DNA of 9,107 bases from Desulfobacteraceae bacterium (lineage in GTDB: Bacteria > Desulfobacterota > Desulfobulbia > Desulfobulbales > Desulfobulbaceae): the NCBI GenBank assembly GCA_022837185.1, contig JALHJD010000110.1, positions 1-9,107 of the forward strand, read 5' to 3'. The notes beneath the pieces are model-generated. The model saw only the letters and a list, made by a program, of their open reading frames with translations, did no database searches and was not told the origin of the DNA. The position numbers were made by a program, and so were the translations under genes. Within the stretch, counting starts at the first letter, position 1. Each line of letters opens with the position of its first letter. This document shows positions 1 through 7,321 of the stretch, one piece after another.

Positions 1-615
1 CATCATGGTCAGCAGGGACTTTTCGGTGACTTCCCCCCTGGTCAGCAGATAGGTGTCGGGAAAGAGGTACCCCTCCAGGCTGGGGAGATCGAGGCCGAGG
101 GTTTCGATGAAGGCGGGGTCGCCCGCCAGCCGCATGAACAGCGGGCCGTTGATCCAGCCCCCCCCTTCGAGTATCCGGGTGATCTGCACTATGTTCGACC
201 CTTCGGGGATGGTGACCGGATGGAGGACGACCTTGCCCTTTTCCAGAAGCCGGAGAATCTGCAGCGGGGTCTGTCGGGGCGGGATGAGGTACTCACCGGC
301 CCGCAGGCGGCCGGCGGTGCGCGTCAGATAGGCGAGGACCAGGAATCGGCTGTCATCACCGATGAGATCGTGCCGGGCCAGGATGGATTGTATTTCCCTG
401 GCTCCGGCCCCCCTGGGCACAAGGACCGTTGTCCCGTGATCGGGGGTTGACGGACTGAAGGCGTACGACGCGATCCACCAGGAACAGGCGGCTGAGGCAA
501 GCAGCACCAGGGCGGAGGCCAGGAGCAGGGAGCGCCGGAGCCGCCGTTTCCGTTCATGGTCCGGTTTAGGCGACAGCCTGTCTGGCCTTTCCGGACCCGG
601 TACTGTGCCGGACAT
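1..615 (-). CDS. mltG: Endolytic murein transglycosylase MltG (YceG family), 5' part only
   Basis: An open frame of 205 codons runs from an ATG at 615 to the window edge, so the C-terminal part is missing. Seen: a basic cytoplasmic N-terminus (residues 1-29, ending in an Arg/Lys-rich stretch), one membrane segment (about 29-52), a LysM-like stretch (about 62-125), then [15 protein letters not shown] (135-149) and [10 protein letters not shown] (180-189). The latter is the MltG signature; Glu181 aligns with the catalytic Glu of E. coli MltG. Known of the family: it cleaves nascent peptidoglycan strands at the inner membrane, terminating glycan polymerisation. The first 50 bp of the gene lie inside the 3' end of lon. 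I chose this start because no other ATG, GTG or TTG occurs in frame before the membrane segment; the Shine-Dalgarno is weak (AAAGAAG), so translation is probably coupled to lon. Family assignment is firm; the exact start is less so. Confidence 0.9.
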   Translation of the reverse strand, partial: MSGTVPGPERPDRLSPKPDHERKRRLRRSLLLASALVLLASAACSWWIASYAFSPSTPDHGTTVLVPRGAGAREIQSILARHDLIGDDSRFLVLAYLTRTAGRLRAGEYLIPPRQTPLQILRLLEKGKVVLHPVTIPEGSNIVQITRILEGGGWINGPLFMRLAGDPAFIETLGLDLPSLEGYLFPDTYLLTRGEVTEKSLLTMM

Positions 616-3004
616 GCTGCTTCTTTGCCTTGCCCAGGGCAAGTTCGATTACCGTATCCATATCCTTGACGGGCAGGAAGGTGATTTTTTTCCGGAGCTC
701 TTCGGGGATGTCCACCAGGTCCTTCTGGTTTTCCATGGGGATGATGATCTTGTTTATTCTCGCCCTCAAGGCGGCAAGGGCCTTTTCCTTCAATCCGCCG
801 ATGGGCAGCACCCGGCCACGCAGGGTCACCTCGCCGGTCATGGCCAGCCCTTTTTTCACGCTCCTGCCGACAATGGCGGAATACAACGCCGTGGCCATGG
901 TGATGCCGGCGGAGGGCCCGTCTTTGGGAATGGCGCCGGCGGGCACATGGACGTGGATATCAATGGTATCGAAATAGTCCTCGGCAACACCGAGTTGGCT
1001 GGAGCGGCTCCGGCAGTAGCTGAGGGCCGCCTGGGCCGATTCCTTCATGACTTCGCCGAGCTGGCCGGTGAGGATCAGCTTCCCCTTGCCGGGCATGATG
1101 TTGGTTTCGATGTGCAGCAGTTCTCCGCCCACCTCGGTCCAGGCCAGTCCGACAGCCAGCCCCGGCTGCATCAAGGTATCGAGTTCGGCTTCCGGCAGAT
1201 ATTTGGGCGGGCCGAGATACTTGCCCAGGGTGTTGAGGGTGATGCTGTAGGGGCCCTTGCCGCCTTCAGCGATCTTGCGGGCCAGTTTGCGGCAGATCTT
1301 GCCCAGTTCGCGCTCCAGGTTGCGGACCCCGGCTTCATGGGTGTAATGGGTGATAATGTGTTCCAGGGCCTGGTCATCCAGCCGGATCTGCCGGGTTTTG
1401 ATGCCGTTTTCCTTGATCTGCCTGGGCAGGAGATATTTGCGGGCGATGACCACTTTCTCCTCCAGGGTGTAACCGGAGAGGCGGATGACCTCCATCCTGT
1501 CCATCAGGGGAGGAGGAATGGTGTCGCTCATGTTGGCCGTGGTGATGAACATGACCCTGGAGAGATCGAAGGGCATGTTGAGATAGTGATCGGAAAAGCT
1601 GGAGTTCTGCTCGGGATCAAGGACTTCGAGCAGGGCCGAAGACGGATCCCCCCGGTAATCGGCGCCGATTTTATCGATCTCGTCCATCATGAAAACGGGA
1701 TTGTTGGTGCCCACTGTTTTCAATCCCTGGAGGATACGGCCGGGCAGCGCGCCGATGTACGTCCGCCGGTGACCCCGGATTTCCGCTTCATCCCGCATGC
1801 CGCCGAGGGACATTCTGTGGAACTGCCGGCCCATGGCCTTGGCGATGGCCTGGCCCAGCGAAGTCTTGCCGACTCCGGGAGGGCCGACGAAGCAGAGAAT
1901 GGGGCCCTTGGTTGACTTGTTGAGCTTGCGGACGGCGAGAAATTCCAGGATGCGCTCCTTCACCCTTTCCAGGCCGTAATGATCCTCGTCAAGGACCGCG
2001 GCCGCGACTTTGAGGTCGAGCCGGTCCGTGCTCGATTCGTTCCAGGGCAGATCGAGGATCCAGTCAATGTAGGTCCGGACGATGGTCGCCTCGGATGCGT
2101 CGGGATGCATCATCTCCAGGCGCTTGAGCTGCTTGCGGGCTTCTTTTTTGGCGTACTTGGGCAGTCTTTTCTTTTTGATCTTGGCCCGCAGTTCGTCGAT
2201 CTCCTGCATATAGCCGTCATCGTCCCCCAATTCCTTCTTGAGGGCGTGCAGCTGTTCACGCAGGTAGTATTCCCTCTGGGTCTTGGTCATCTCCTGTTTG
2301 GCGTCGGACTGTATTTTGGCCTGAACAGTCGAGACCTCGAGCTCCTTGTTCAGCAGATCGGCAACGAGCTTGAGGCGCGCCACCGGGTCGACGGTCTCCA
2401 GGATTTTCTGCGACTCGCTGACCTTGAGCCGCAGGTTTGACCCGACCAGGTCGGCCAGCCGGCCCGGCTCCTCGATATTGTTGATGATCATCATCAGGTC
2501 CGAGGAGAGGATCCCCCGCAGGGACATGATCTTTTCCGTCTGTTCCCGGACGGTGCGCATCAGGGCTTCGACCTCGACGGTTATTTCGACGTTGTCGGGC
2601 TCCTCGATCAGTTCGATGGCGACCCGGTAATGGGGTTCCCGCTGCAGGAACTCTTTTATCCGGGATTTGGAAAGGGCCTGGACCAGGACTTTCAGGCGGC
2701 CGTCGGGAAGCTTCAGGGTGCGCATGATCATGCTGACCATGCCGACACGGTAGAGATCGTCGGGTCCCGGGTTGTCCTTGGTGGCGTCTTTCTGGGAGAC
2801 GAGCATTAACAGCTTTTCGTGGGCCATGGCCTCGTTGACGGCCTCGATGGACCCCGGGCGGCCGACGAAAAGAGGGATGATCATGTAATTGAAGACCACC
2901 ACGTCGCGGACGGCCATCAGCGGCAGGGAATCGGGTATTTCGAGATCCTGGACATTGTCGCTGAAGTCGTCCATACTGGTGGATAACGAATCATTGAATT
3001 CCAC
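566..3004 (-). CDS. lon: ATP-dependent protease La (LonA)
   Basis: This is a complete 812-residue LonA, close to the usual 780-820. It unfolds and degrades damaged and short-lived regulatory proteins in the cytoplasm as a hexamer. Seen in order: an N-terminal substrate-recognition domain beginning [12 protein letters not shown], a charged helical region (about 220-300), the AAA+ module with Walker A GPPGVGKT (374-381) and Walker B VFMMDE (437-442), then the proteolytic domain with the Ser-Lys dyad: Ser698 in PKDGPSAG and Lys741 in GGLKEK. The tail after about residue 790 is basic and probably not conserved. I start at GTG 3004 because AAGGAGGT (3009-3016) sits 4 nt upstream. The frame stays open 28 codons further to an ATG at 3088, but that extension lies over the ribosome binding site and looks non-coding. 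mltG follows with overlap. No frameshift or missing catalytic residue was seen. Confidence 0.98.
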   Translation of the reverse strand: MEFNDSLSTSMDDFSDNVQDLEIPDSLPLMAVRDVVVFNYMIIPLFVGRPGSIEAVNEAMAHEKLLMLVSQKDATKDNPGPDDLYRVGMVSMIMRTLKLPDGRLKVLVQALSKSRIKEFLQREPHYRVAIELIEEPDNVEITVEVEALMRTVREQTEKIMSLRGILSSDLMMIINNIEEPGRLADLVGSNLRLKVSESQKILETVDPVARLKLVADLLNKELEVSTVQAKIQSDAKQEMTKTQREYYLREQLHALKKELGDDDGYMQEIDELRAKIKKKRLPKYAKKEARKQLKRLEMMHPDASEATIVRTYIDWILDLPWNESSTDRLDLKVAAAVLDEDHYGLERVKERILEFLAVRKLNKSTKGPILCFVGPPGVGKTSLGQAIAKAMGRQFHRMSLGGMRDEAEIRGHRRTYIGALPGRILQGLKTVGTNNPVFMMDEIDKIGADYRGDPSSALLEVLDPEQNSSFSDHYLNMPFDLSRVMFITTANMSDTIPPPLMDRMEVIRLSGYTLEEKVVIARKYLLPRQIKENGIKTRQIRLDDQALEHIITHYTHEAGVRNLERELGKICRKLARKIAEGGKGPYSITLNTLGKYLGPPKYLPEAELDTLMQPGLAVGLAWTEVGGELLHIETNIMPGKGKLILTGQLGEVMKESAQAALSYCRSRSSQLGVAEDYFDTIDIHVHVPAGAIPKDGPSAGITMATALYSAIVGRSVKKGLAMTGEVTLRGRVLPIGGLKEKALAALRARINKIIIPMENQKDLVDIPEELRKKITFLPVKDMDTVIELALGKAKKQHVRHSTGSGKARQAVA

Positions 3005-3008
3005 GTGT

Positions 3009-3016
3009 ACCTCCTT
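3009..3016 (-). promoter_or_regulatory. Shine-Dalgarno of lon that decides the GTG start
   Basis: AAGGAGGT reads on the minus strand and is separated by ACAC from the GTG at 3004. This near-perfect complement to the 16S rRNA tail argues for GTG rather than the ATG at 3088 or the internal ATG encoding Met20 of the longer frame. Confidence 0.85.
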
Positions 3017-3059
3017 GCAACAGTCAAACATGACTGTGATATTCCGGTTAATGAACTTG

Positions 3060-3088
3060 ACAGTAAACACATAGATGCGGTTAGTCAA
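3060..3088 (-). promoter_or_regulatory. Candidate sigma70-type promoter of lon
   Basis: On the minus strand TTGACT (3083-3088) is followed after 17 bp by TACTGT (3060-3065). The -35 is a 5 of 6 match, the -10 only 3 of 6. Transcription would start near 3053, giving a leader of about 50 nt to the GTG. I saw no convincing sigma32 or CIRCE element, so heat control of lon is not evident from sequence. Confidence 0.3.
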
Positions 3089-3124
3089 GAAGAGACCGCT
3101 ACTCCGGCAGGGCGCCTTTTTTTC

Positions 3125-3153
3125 TTGTATAAAACGAAGCAGTTCAATATAGA
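3125..3153 (+). promoter_or_regulatory. Weak promoter candidate for the beta-helix gene
   Basis: TTGTAT (3125-3130) and TATAGA (3148-3153) are separated by 17 bp in the short AT-rich part of the lon/beta-helix divergent region. The match is partial (3 of 6 and 4 of 6). If used, it leaves a leader of about 150 nt before the ATG at 3312. Confidence 0.25.
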
Positions 3154-3161
3154 GAATGGGA

Positions 3162-3286
3162 CCGCTCCGCCAAGGGTTTGAAAGGGAGCGGCCGACTGCC
3201 GCGGCGCGCCGTGATCGTCGCCCACCGGGAAACGGCGCGGGCGGCGGATCAGGACGGCGTCCTCTGATCGATCATCGGGATGATCG
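3162..3286 (+). repeat. Cluster of short inverted repeats in the gene-free region 3005-3311
   Basis: Four symmetric elements were read by eye: CCGCTCC (3162-3168) with GGAGCGG (3185-3191); the palindrome CGGCGCGCCG (3202-3211); AGGAC/GTCCT (3251-3255, 3259-3263); and CGATCAT/ATGATCG (3269-3275, 3280-3286) with a 4-nt loop. They lie in the presumed 5' leader of the beta-helix gene, ending about 25 nt before its start. High GC makes short palindromes likely by chance, so a structured leader is only a possibility. The plus frame is open from an ATG at 3156, but its 50 extra residues are Arg/Gly-rich and unlike a protein domain. I see no other gene in 3005-3311. Confidence 0.3.
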
Positions 3287-3311
3287 CTTTGTACTACCTT
3301 GCAGGATGACC

Positions 3312-4112
3312 ATGCTTGAGCCGGAGAATTTTTTCGATCTCACCGATTTCGCCTACGCCGACCTGTTTTCAGGCGGCGGCCACGTCTGGGATGCCTTGCG
3401 CCGCCTGAAATCCTATTGCGACGATGTCGCCGCGCAGGCAATCGACCATGAGCGGCTGATCAGGGGGGAATTGGTCGATGAGCCTCTTGTCCTGTACCAG
3501 GGCGCCATCAGTTCCGGCCGGGACTGTTCGATCCGGTACGGAGACGCGACCCGTGGCGGCCTGCAGGTGTTCAGGGGAAACGAGCAGCTGATCGGGGCGT
3601 CGGTGATAATGGCCGGGGCGGTCTTCCTGGGCGGCAGGATCCGCATCGGCAGCGGAGTCCTGGTCGAGTCCGGGGCCATGATCAAGGAACCGGCCGTCAT
3701 CGGCGACCACACGGAAATCCGGCAGGGGGCGTATCTCCGGGGGTACTGTCTTGTCGGCCGGAGGTGCGTGGTCGGCCACGCCACCGAAGTCAAGCACTCC
3801 GTCTTTCTCAATGATGCCAAGGCGGGACATTTTGCCTACGTGGGCGATTCAGTCCTGGGCGGCGGGGTCAATCTCGGGGCCGGGACCAAGTTGGCCAATT
3901 TCCGCTTTATTCCCGGCGAGGTGCAGGTCAGGACCGGGGACGGTCCGATCCCCACGGGGCTGAAAAAGTTCGGGGCGATTTTCGGGGACAGGGTTCAGAC
4001 GGGCTGCAATGCAGTGACCAGCCCCGGCGCGGTGGTGGGCCGGGAAAGCGTCATCATGCCCAATACGACGGTTCGTTCCGGCTATCATCCCCCAGGGAGC
4101 GTGTTGCGGTAA
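3312..4112 (+). CDS. Left-handed beta-helix (hexapeptide-repeat) protein resembling the GlmU acetyltransferase domain
   Basis: This 266-residue protein has a short N-terminal segment (1-60, beginning MLEPENFFDLTDFAY) and then hexapeptide repeats through about residue 250. The part around 157-198 contains EVKHS, KAGHFAYVGDS and VNLGAGTKLANF, which parallels the C-terminal acetyltransferase half of GlmU; His173 aligns with its catalytic His. The nucleotidyltransferase domain (N-terminal GxGxGT(R)M and pyrophosphorylase fold) is absent. Databases often label such proteins UDP-GlcNAc diphosphorylase or sugar-1-phosphate nucleotidyltransferase, which the sequence does not support. Inference: an acyltransferase on a sugar nucleotide or a related substrate. 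I start at ATG 3312 with AGGA 5 nt upstream; ATG 3306 is in frame and possible, but has GCAGG directly against it. The 3' end overlaps the convergent membrane-protein gene by 59 bp. Fold is firm, substrate unknown. Confidence 0.85.
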   Translation: MLEPENFFDLTDFAYADLFSGGGHVWDALRRLKSYCDDVAAQAIDHERLIRGELVDEPLVLYQGAISSGRDCSIRYGDATRGGLQVFRGNEQLIGASVIMAGAVFLGGRIRIGSGVLVESGAMIKEPAVIGDHTEIRQGAYLRGYCLVGRRCVVGHATEVKHSVFLNDAKAGHFAYVGDSVLGGGVNLGAGTKLANFRFIPGEVQVRTGDGPIPTGLKKFGAIFGDRVQTGCNAVTSPGAVVGRESVIMPNTTVRSGYHPPGSVLR

Positions 4113-4419
4113 CCTCCGGCTCCTGCTTCAGTTGTTCCACGGCTCCCCTGACGTACAGGTTGTATACGAGGCCGAAGACGATCCCCACCGTGAAAAAGAT
4201 GCGCAGGATCCTGTCCCAGGGCGGCCGCCGCCCCCCGGATGTGCGGCGGATAAAGGCGACAATGAGGTAGGTGAAGGCTATTTCAAAAGGCAGGGTGTTG
4301 AGCAGGGCGGTGGTGGTGCCGACCACCACGGAGCCCGTATCGGGCATCTTGCCCAGGTGAAAAAGAACGTAGGCCAGACCCGTCAGAATAAAGGTAATTT
4401 TTTCGTGCAGCGTCTTCAT
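4054..4419 (-). CDS. Small multi-pass membrane protein of unknown function
   Basis: The 121-residue product is hydrophobic, with likely membrane segments near residues 8-23, 29-57 and 70-90. A basic, Gly/Arg/Pro-rich loop (58-70) separates the last two, and the C-terminal tail of about 30 residues is polar. I recognise no family motif. A stop lies five codons upstream in frame, so the ATG at 4419 is the earliest usual start, yet no clear Shine-Dalgarno precedes it. The last 59 bp are antisense to the end of the beta-helix gene. Its start codon abuts the start of the opposite-strand 369-residue protein (CATATG at 4417-4422). The hydrophobic pattern supports real coding, but no homology could be assigned. 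Confidence 0.6.
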   Translation of the reverse strand: MKTLHEKITFILTGLAYVLFHLGKMPDTGSVVVGTTTALLNTLPFEIAFTYLIVAFIRRTSGGRRPPWDRILRIFFTVGIVFGLVYNLYVRGAVEQLKQEPEVTATRSLGDDSRNEPSYWA

Positions 4420-5529
4420 ATGAATGTCAGATCAGCGATACTGTTTCCGGATACGGTTCCCTCGGAGCGGATGCTCATTCCACTTGTACAGGTTTTCGAT
4501 CAGCTTGTCTACTTTCAGACCGTTGAAAATGATGTGGTCCCGGACGAGCTGCACAGTGTTGTGTGCGAGGAGATGGAGCGGCGGTCACTCTGCCGGGCCG
4601 AGGTTCCCGCGCCCCTGGGCGGGGAGCGGGAACGGTTCCTGCGCATGGTGTCCGACCTCCGGAACCGCCGCGAGGACTACGCGGCCCGCCTCGGGCATGT
4701 TGCCCTGGCCGGCATCTCCTCGGCGAGCAGAAGGGAAGCGGAATCGAGGACGTCTATTCTTTCCAGGCTCCTGTCGGGCGAGACTGCGACCCCCGCCGAC
4801 CAGGACGAAGCGGCCCGGCTGTTATGGCAGGCAAGGCTGGTCCTGAAGCTGGGCGAGCTGTATGACGCCGAGCAGGGGGAGTTGCTGGGGGAACTGCGGC
4901 GGATACGGGCAAAAGAGGAACAACTGCTCAGGGAGCTGCGCAGCGGGGAAGATACCCCTTTCAAGACGGCCGTGCTCCCCGAGGCGGCCGGGGCGGGCAG
5001 GGAGAAAATGCAGAAGCTGCGATGTGCGGCCTGGGCGAAATTGTTTGCCCTGGGCGCCGGCCGGTCCGATGCCGGCCGCATTTTCCTGGCCGGAGACCGG
5101 GACGGAGTCGACATGCTGCTTGAACGGTATGAAAGCCGGGCGGGACACCGGGCCGCACATCTCCTCGACTGTCTGCTGCCGGCCGGACATCCGCAGGGGG
5201 AGGAGCTGTTTTTCAAGATTTCCCGTTTCAGAAGCGACAGCGCCGCCCTGCGCGGAAAACTGGCTGCGGTGCTGGACAATCCGGAAACCGCCCGACAGCC
5301 TGACCTCGATCTGTGGTCGGCGGCGGAGGAGGAGGCGTGGACAAAGCTGCTGGCGGACTACTACCCGCCCGGGACCTGCGGGCGAACCCGGCTCAGCCTC
5401 TTCGCCTGCCCCGGCATATCACCGGCGCACCTCTTTTTCGATGCCTTTGCCGATGGGGGCGAAAAGCTTTTCACCGAGCCGCTGCCCGCCGGCTCCGGTT
5501 GCGTGGTGGGTGTGCTGGAAGGAGCCTGA
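4420..5529 (+). CDS. Hypothetical protein, 369 residues, unrecognised family
   Basis: I do not recognise this protein. Seen: a hydrophobic N-terminal stretch (AILFPDTVPSERMLIPLVQVFDQLVYF, about 6-32, split by charged residues, not a signal peptide); a charged, Leu/Arg/Glu-rich helical middle with coiled-coil character (about 128-174); and a mixed C-terminal part with WSAAEEEAWTKLLADYYPPG (299-318). No membrane segment and no classical catalytic or metal motif was found, so it is probably cytoplasmic. Its codon use (strong G/C in third position) matches neighbouring genes and supports real coding. The ATG at 4420 keeps LFPDTVP in the protein; a later ATG at 4471 has GGAG 4 nt upstream and is an alternative. 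The frame remains open further upstream, opposite the membrane-protein gene. An intrinsic terminator follows directly. Confidence 0.75.
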   Translation: MNVRSAILFPDTVPSERMLIPLVQVFDQLVYFQTVENDVVPDELHSVVCEEMERRSLCRAEVPAPLGGERERFLRMVSDLRNRREDYAARLGHVALAGISSASRREAESRTSILSRLLSGETATPADQDEAARLLWQARLVLKLGELYDAEQGELLGELRRIRAKEEQLLRELRSGEDTPFKTAVLPEAAGAGREKMQKLRCAAWAKLFALGAGRSDAGRIFLAGDRDGVDMLLERYESRAGHRAAHLLDCLLPAGHPQGEELFFKISRFRSDSAALRGKLAAVLDNPETARQPDLDLWSAAEEEAWTKLLADYYPPGTCGRTRLSLFACPGISPAHLFFDAFADGGEKLFTEPLPAGSGCVVGVLEGA

Positions 5530-5530
5530 C

Positions 5531-5564
5531 GGGCGGCGGCCCATCCGGGCGCCCTATTTTTTTT
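5531..5564 (+). terminator. Rho-independent terminator of the 369-residue gene
   Basis: GGGCG (5531-5535) pairs with CGCCC (5550-5554). A small internal loop and an inner CGG/CCG pairing (5537-5539 with 5545-5547) continue the hairpin. TATTTTTTTT (5555-5564) follows immediately, as expected for a plus-strand intrinsic terminator placed 1 nt after the stop codon. The stem ends on the stop codon of the convergent stress-protein gene, whose last Lys codons supply the T-run. No U-run exists in the other direction, so it should act only on the plus strand. Confidence 0.75.
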
Positions 5565-6033
5565 CGCACTCCTCCTGGTAGGGATTGATCGTCAGGACGG
5601 GGCAGCAGGCATTCTTGACCACCTTGTCGGCGATGCTGCCGAAAAGTATGCGCTCCAGACCCTTATAGCCGTGCGTCCCCATGATGATCATGTTGCAGTT
5701 ATTGTTTTTGGCATAGGCCAGGATCTCTTCGGAGATGTCCCCGGTCAACACCTTCCCCTGGACCGTGGGGATTCCGGCCTCGGTGCATTCCTGCATCCTT
5801 TCGTCGACGAATGTGTTCATCTGCTGCTGGGCGGACTCAAAAATTTCCTCTTTCAGGTTGATCATGTTGACCGGCGGGGCCATGAAACCGGTATAGTCCT
5901 CAAATTCCTGCACGACAAAAACGAAATGGATGTCGGCCTTGAATTTGCCGGCGACATAAATCGCCGCCGCGGCAATTTTTGCCGCGTTTTCGGAAAAATC
6001 GATGGGGGTAAGTATCGTTTTGACGTTCATCAT
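5554..6033 (-). CDS. Universal stress protein (UspA family), ATP-binding type
   Basis: A complete single-domain Usp protein of 159 residues, within the usual 140-160. The fold signature is clear: an N-terminal strand with TILTPIDFS (Asp12 is the conserved nucleotide-contacting residue) and the ATP-binding motif G-2X-G-9X-G(S/T) as GTHG (119-122), nine residues, then GS (132-133). The C-terminal strand is CPVLTI. Family members are cytoplasmic dimers induced by starvation, redox or other stress; the specific role here is unknown. AAGGAGG lies 4 nt before the first ATG (6033) and 7 nt before a second (6030), so either could be used. The gene is divergent from ahbD across a 200 bp AT-rich region. 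A TATATT on the minus strand at 6092-6097 could be a -10, but no good -35 precedes it. Confidence 0.95.
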   Translation of the reverse strand: MMNVKTILTPIDFSENAAKIAAAAIYVAGKFKADIHFVFVVQEFEDYTGFMAPPVNMINLKEEIFESAQQQMNTFVDERMQECTEAGIPTVQGKVLTGDISEEILAYAKNNNCNMIIMGTHGYKGLERILFGSIADKVVKNACCPVLTINPYQEECEKK

Positions 6034-6160
6034 GCAGCCTCCTTGTTTTTCCGTCTGCTCCCTTGTTCACAAAATGCTCGGCAACGGATTTAATATACAA
6101 ACATTTTCTCATAAGTTGCAGCTCAAGACAAGATCAATTCCACCTCGCGCCATAAACAGG

Positions 6161-6189
6161 TTGACCGGGGTCGGCCGGGTGAATATATT
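6161..6189 (+). promoter_or_regulatory. Strong sigma70-type promoter of the ahbD-hemE operon
   Basis: TTGACC (6161-6166) and TATATT (6184-6189) are each 5 of 6 matches to the consensus and are exactly 17 bp apart. Transcription is expected near 6196, leaving a leader of about 38 nt that contains CGGAG before the ATG at 6234. This is the best promoter in the window. Confidence 0.7.
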
Positions 6190-6191
6190 CA
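6180..6191. promoter_or_regulatory. Perfect 12-bp palindrome over the -10 element, operator candidate
   Basis: TGAATATATTCA is its own reverse complement and covers the whole -10 hexamer of the ahbD promoter. A dimeric repressor bound here would block RNA polymerase. The motif does not match FNR, Fur or Rex consensus sites as I know them, so the regulator is unknown, and AT-rich promoters can contain such symmetry by chance. Confidence 0.35.
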
Positions 6192-6233
6192 AAATGCTTA
6201 ATATGAAAATTATTCCTATTCTTCGGAGTGTCT

Positions 6234-7286
6234 ATGAAATTTGAGCCGAAATGGATTGCCTGGGAAATCACCCGTCGCTGCAATCTCAAGTGCGTACATT
6301 GCCGTTCCGCTTCCGAACTGGAGGTCAAGGATCATCCCGACTTTTCCCTGGCCGAGGCCAAGCGGATCCTCGACGATATCCACAGCTATGCCGATCCGGT
6401 CATGGTCCTTTCCGGGGGTGAGCCGCTGCTGCGGGCGGACGTGTTTGACATCGCCGCCTACGGGACCGGGCTCGGAATGCGGATGTGCCTCGCCACCAAC
6501 GGCACCCTGGTCAACGAGGAAACATGCGGCAGGATCAAGGAAGCGGGCATCAAGATGGTTTCTCTCAGTCTCGACGGGTCAACCCCCGAGGTGCATGACA
6601 ACTTCCGCAACCAGAAGGGCGCCTTTGACGGAACCATGAACGCCATCCGCCTGTTCAACGAGCACGGCATTCCCTTTCTGATCAACTCCCCCTTCACCCA
6701 GCGGAACAAGGACGAGGCGCCGAAGATTTACCGGCTGGTCAAAAGCCTGAACGCCAGCGCCTGGTATCTGTTCATGATCGTGCCGACCGGCCGCGGGGAA
6801 GAGATCATGGCCGAGCTGATCCCGGAAAGCGAATATGAGGATATGCTGAACTGGCACTATGACATGGAAAAAGAGGAGGACGAGCTGCTGGTGCGGCCGA
6901 CGTGCGCGCCGCAGTATTACCGCCTTGTTCTGCAGCGCTCCAAAAAGGAGGGCGAGCGGTTCAAGCGCCGCTCCCTCAAGTTTTCCACCGGCGGTTCCAA
7001 GGGGTGCCTTGCCGGACAGCTTATCTGCCTGATCGACGTCGACGGCAATGTTCTGCCCTGCAGCTACTTTCCGAAATCGGCGGGCAACATACGGGAGCAG
7101 TCGTTCAAGGACATATGGGAAAACTCGAAACTTTTTCTGGAATTGCGGGATTTCAAAGGCTATAAAGATAACTGCGGCCGCTGCGAGTATGTCAATGTCT
7201 GCGGCGGCTGCAGGGCCCGGGCGTACGCCATGACCGGCGATTACCTTGCCCAGGAGCCGTTCTGCAGTTATCAGCCGGGAACCTGA
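6234..7286 (+). CDS. ahbD: Heme b synthase, radical SAM Fe-coproporphyrin III decarboxylase (AhbD)
   Basis: This 350-residue radical SAM protein carries CX3CX2C as CNLKCVHC (Cys16, Cys20, Cys23) after WIAWEITRR, the SAM-binding GGEP (61-64), [11 protein letters not shown] (148-158), VPTGRGEE (183-190) and TCAPQYYR (223-230). A C-terminal SPASM/Twitch-type Cys set (258, 265, 276, 314, 317, 323, 326, 344) should hold an auxiliary [4Fe-4S] cluster. The endings [20 protein letters not shown] and [15 protein letters not shown] are characteristic of AhbD. Known reaction: oxidative decarboxylation of the two propionates of Fe-coproporphyrin III to vinyls, giving heme b, in the siroheme-dependent pathway. 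It lacks the N-terminal extension I associate with AhbC; a NirJ-like relative is the main alternative. I start at ATG 6234 with CGGAG 5 nt upstream; GTG 6228 is in frame but poorly spaced. First gene of the operon, 35 bp before hemE. Confidence 0.88.
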   Translation: MKFEPKWIAWEITRRCNLKCVHCRSASELEVKDHPDFSLAEAKRILDDIHSYADPVMVLSGGEPLLRADVFDIAAYGTGLGMRMCLATNGTLVNEETCGRIKEAGIKMVSLSLDGSTPEVHDNFRNQKGAFDGTMNAIRLFNEHGIPFLINSPFTQRNKDEAPKIYRLVKSLNASAWYLFMIVPTGRGEEIMAELIPESEYEDMLNWHYDMEKEEDELLVRPTCAPQYYRLVLQRSKKEGERFKRRSLKFSTGGSKGCLAGQLICLIDVDGNVLPCSYFPKSAGNIREQSFKDIWENSKLFLELRDFKGYKDNCGRCEYVNVCGGCRARAYAMTGDYLAQEPFCSYQPGT

Positions 7287-7321
7287 AGCCCCGGTTAAAC
7301 CAGTTACCAAAGGACATATCG

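Noticed and set aside
605..1915. 436-codon open frame on the plus strand opposite lon
   Set aside because: It is antisense to the strongly conserved AAA+ and protease domains of Lon. Its Gly/His/Asp-rich product resembles no domain and reflects GC-rich codon bias.
2982..2991. DnaA box (TTATCCACC on the minus strand) near the start of lon
   Set aside because: A single near-match within coding sequence, without the cluster or AT-rich unwinding region expected of an origin.
3005..3088. 28-codon N-terminal extension of Lon from ATG 3088
   Set aside because: It covers the AAGGAGGT ribosome binding site of the GTG start and the candidate -35/-10, and its residues do not resemble Lon N-termini.
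3111..3124. GGCGCC followed by a T-run as a plus-strand terminator
   Set aside because: The palindrome alone cannot form a stem with a loop, flanking bases do not extend it, and no plus-strand gene lies upstream to terminate.
6063..6072. TTGTTCACAA as a Rex, FNR or HcpR site
   Set aside because: Only one half-site (TTCACAA) is present; the second half is missing at the required spacing on either side.
6196..6216. AT-rich stretch before ahbD as a Fur box
   Set aside because: Only scattered matches to the 19-bp Fur consensus, no better than expected in AT-rich DNA.
6203..6244. 13-codon leader ORF ([13 protein letters not shown]) overlapping the start of ahbD
   Set aside because: It has no Shine-Dalgarno, would begin about 7 nt after the predicted transcription start, and contains no run of regulatory codons. 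The overlap is probably chance.
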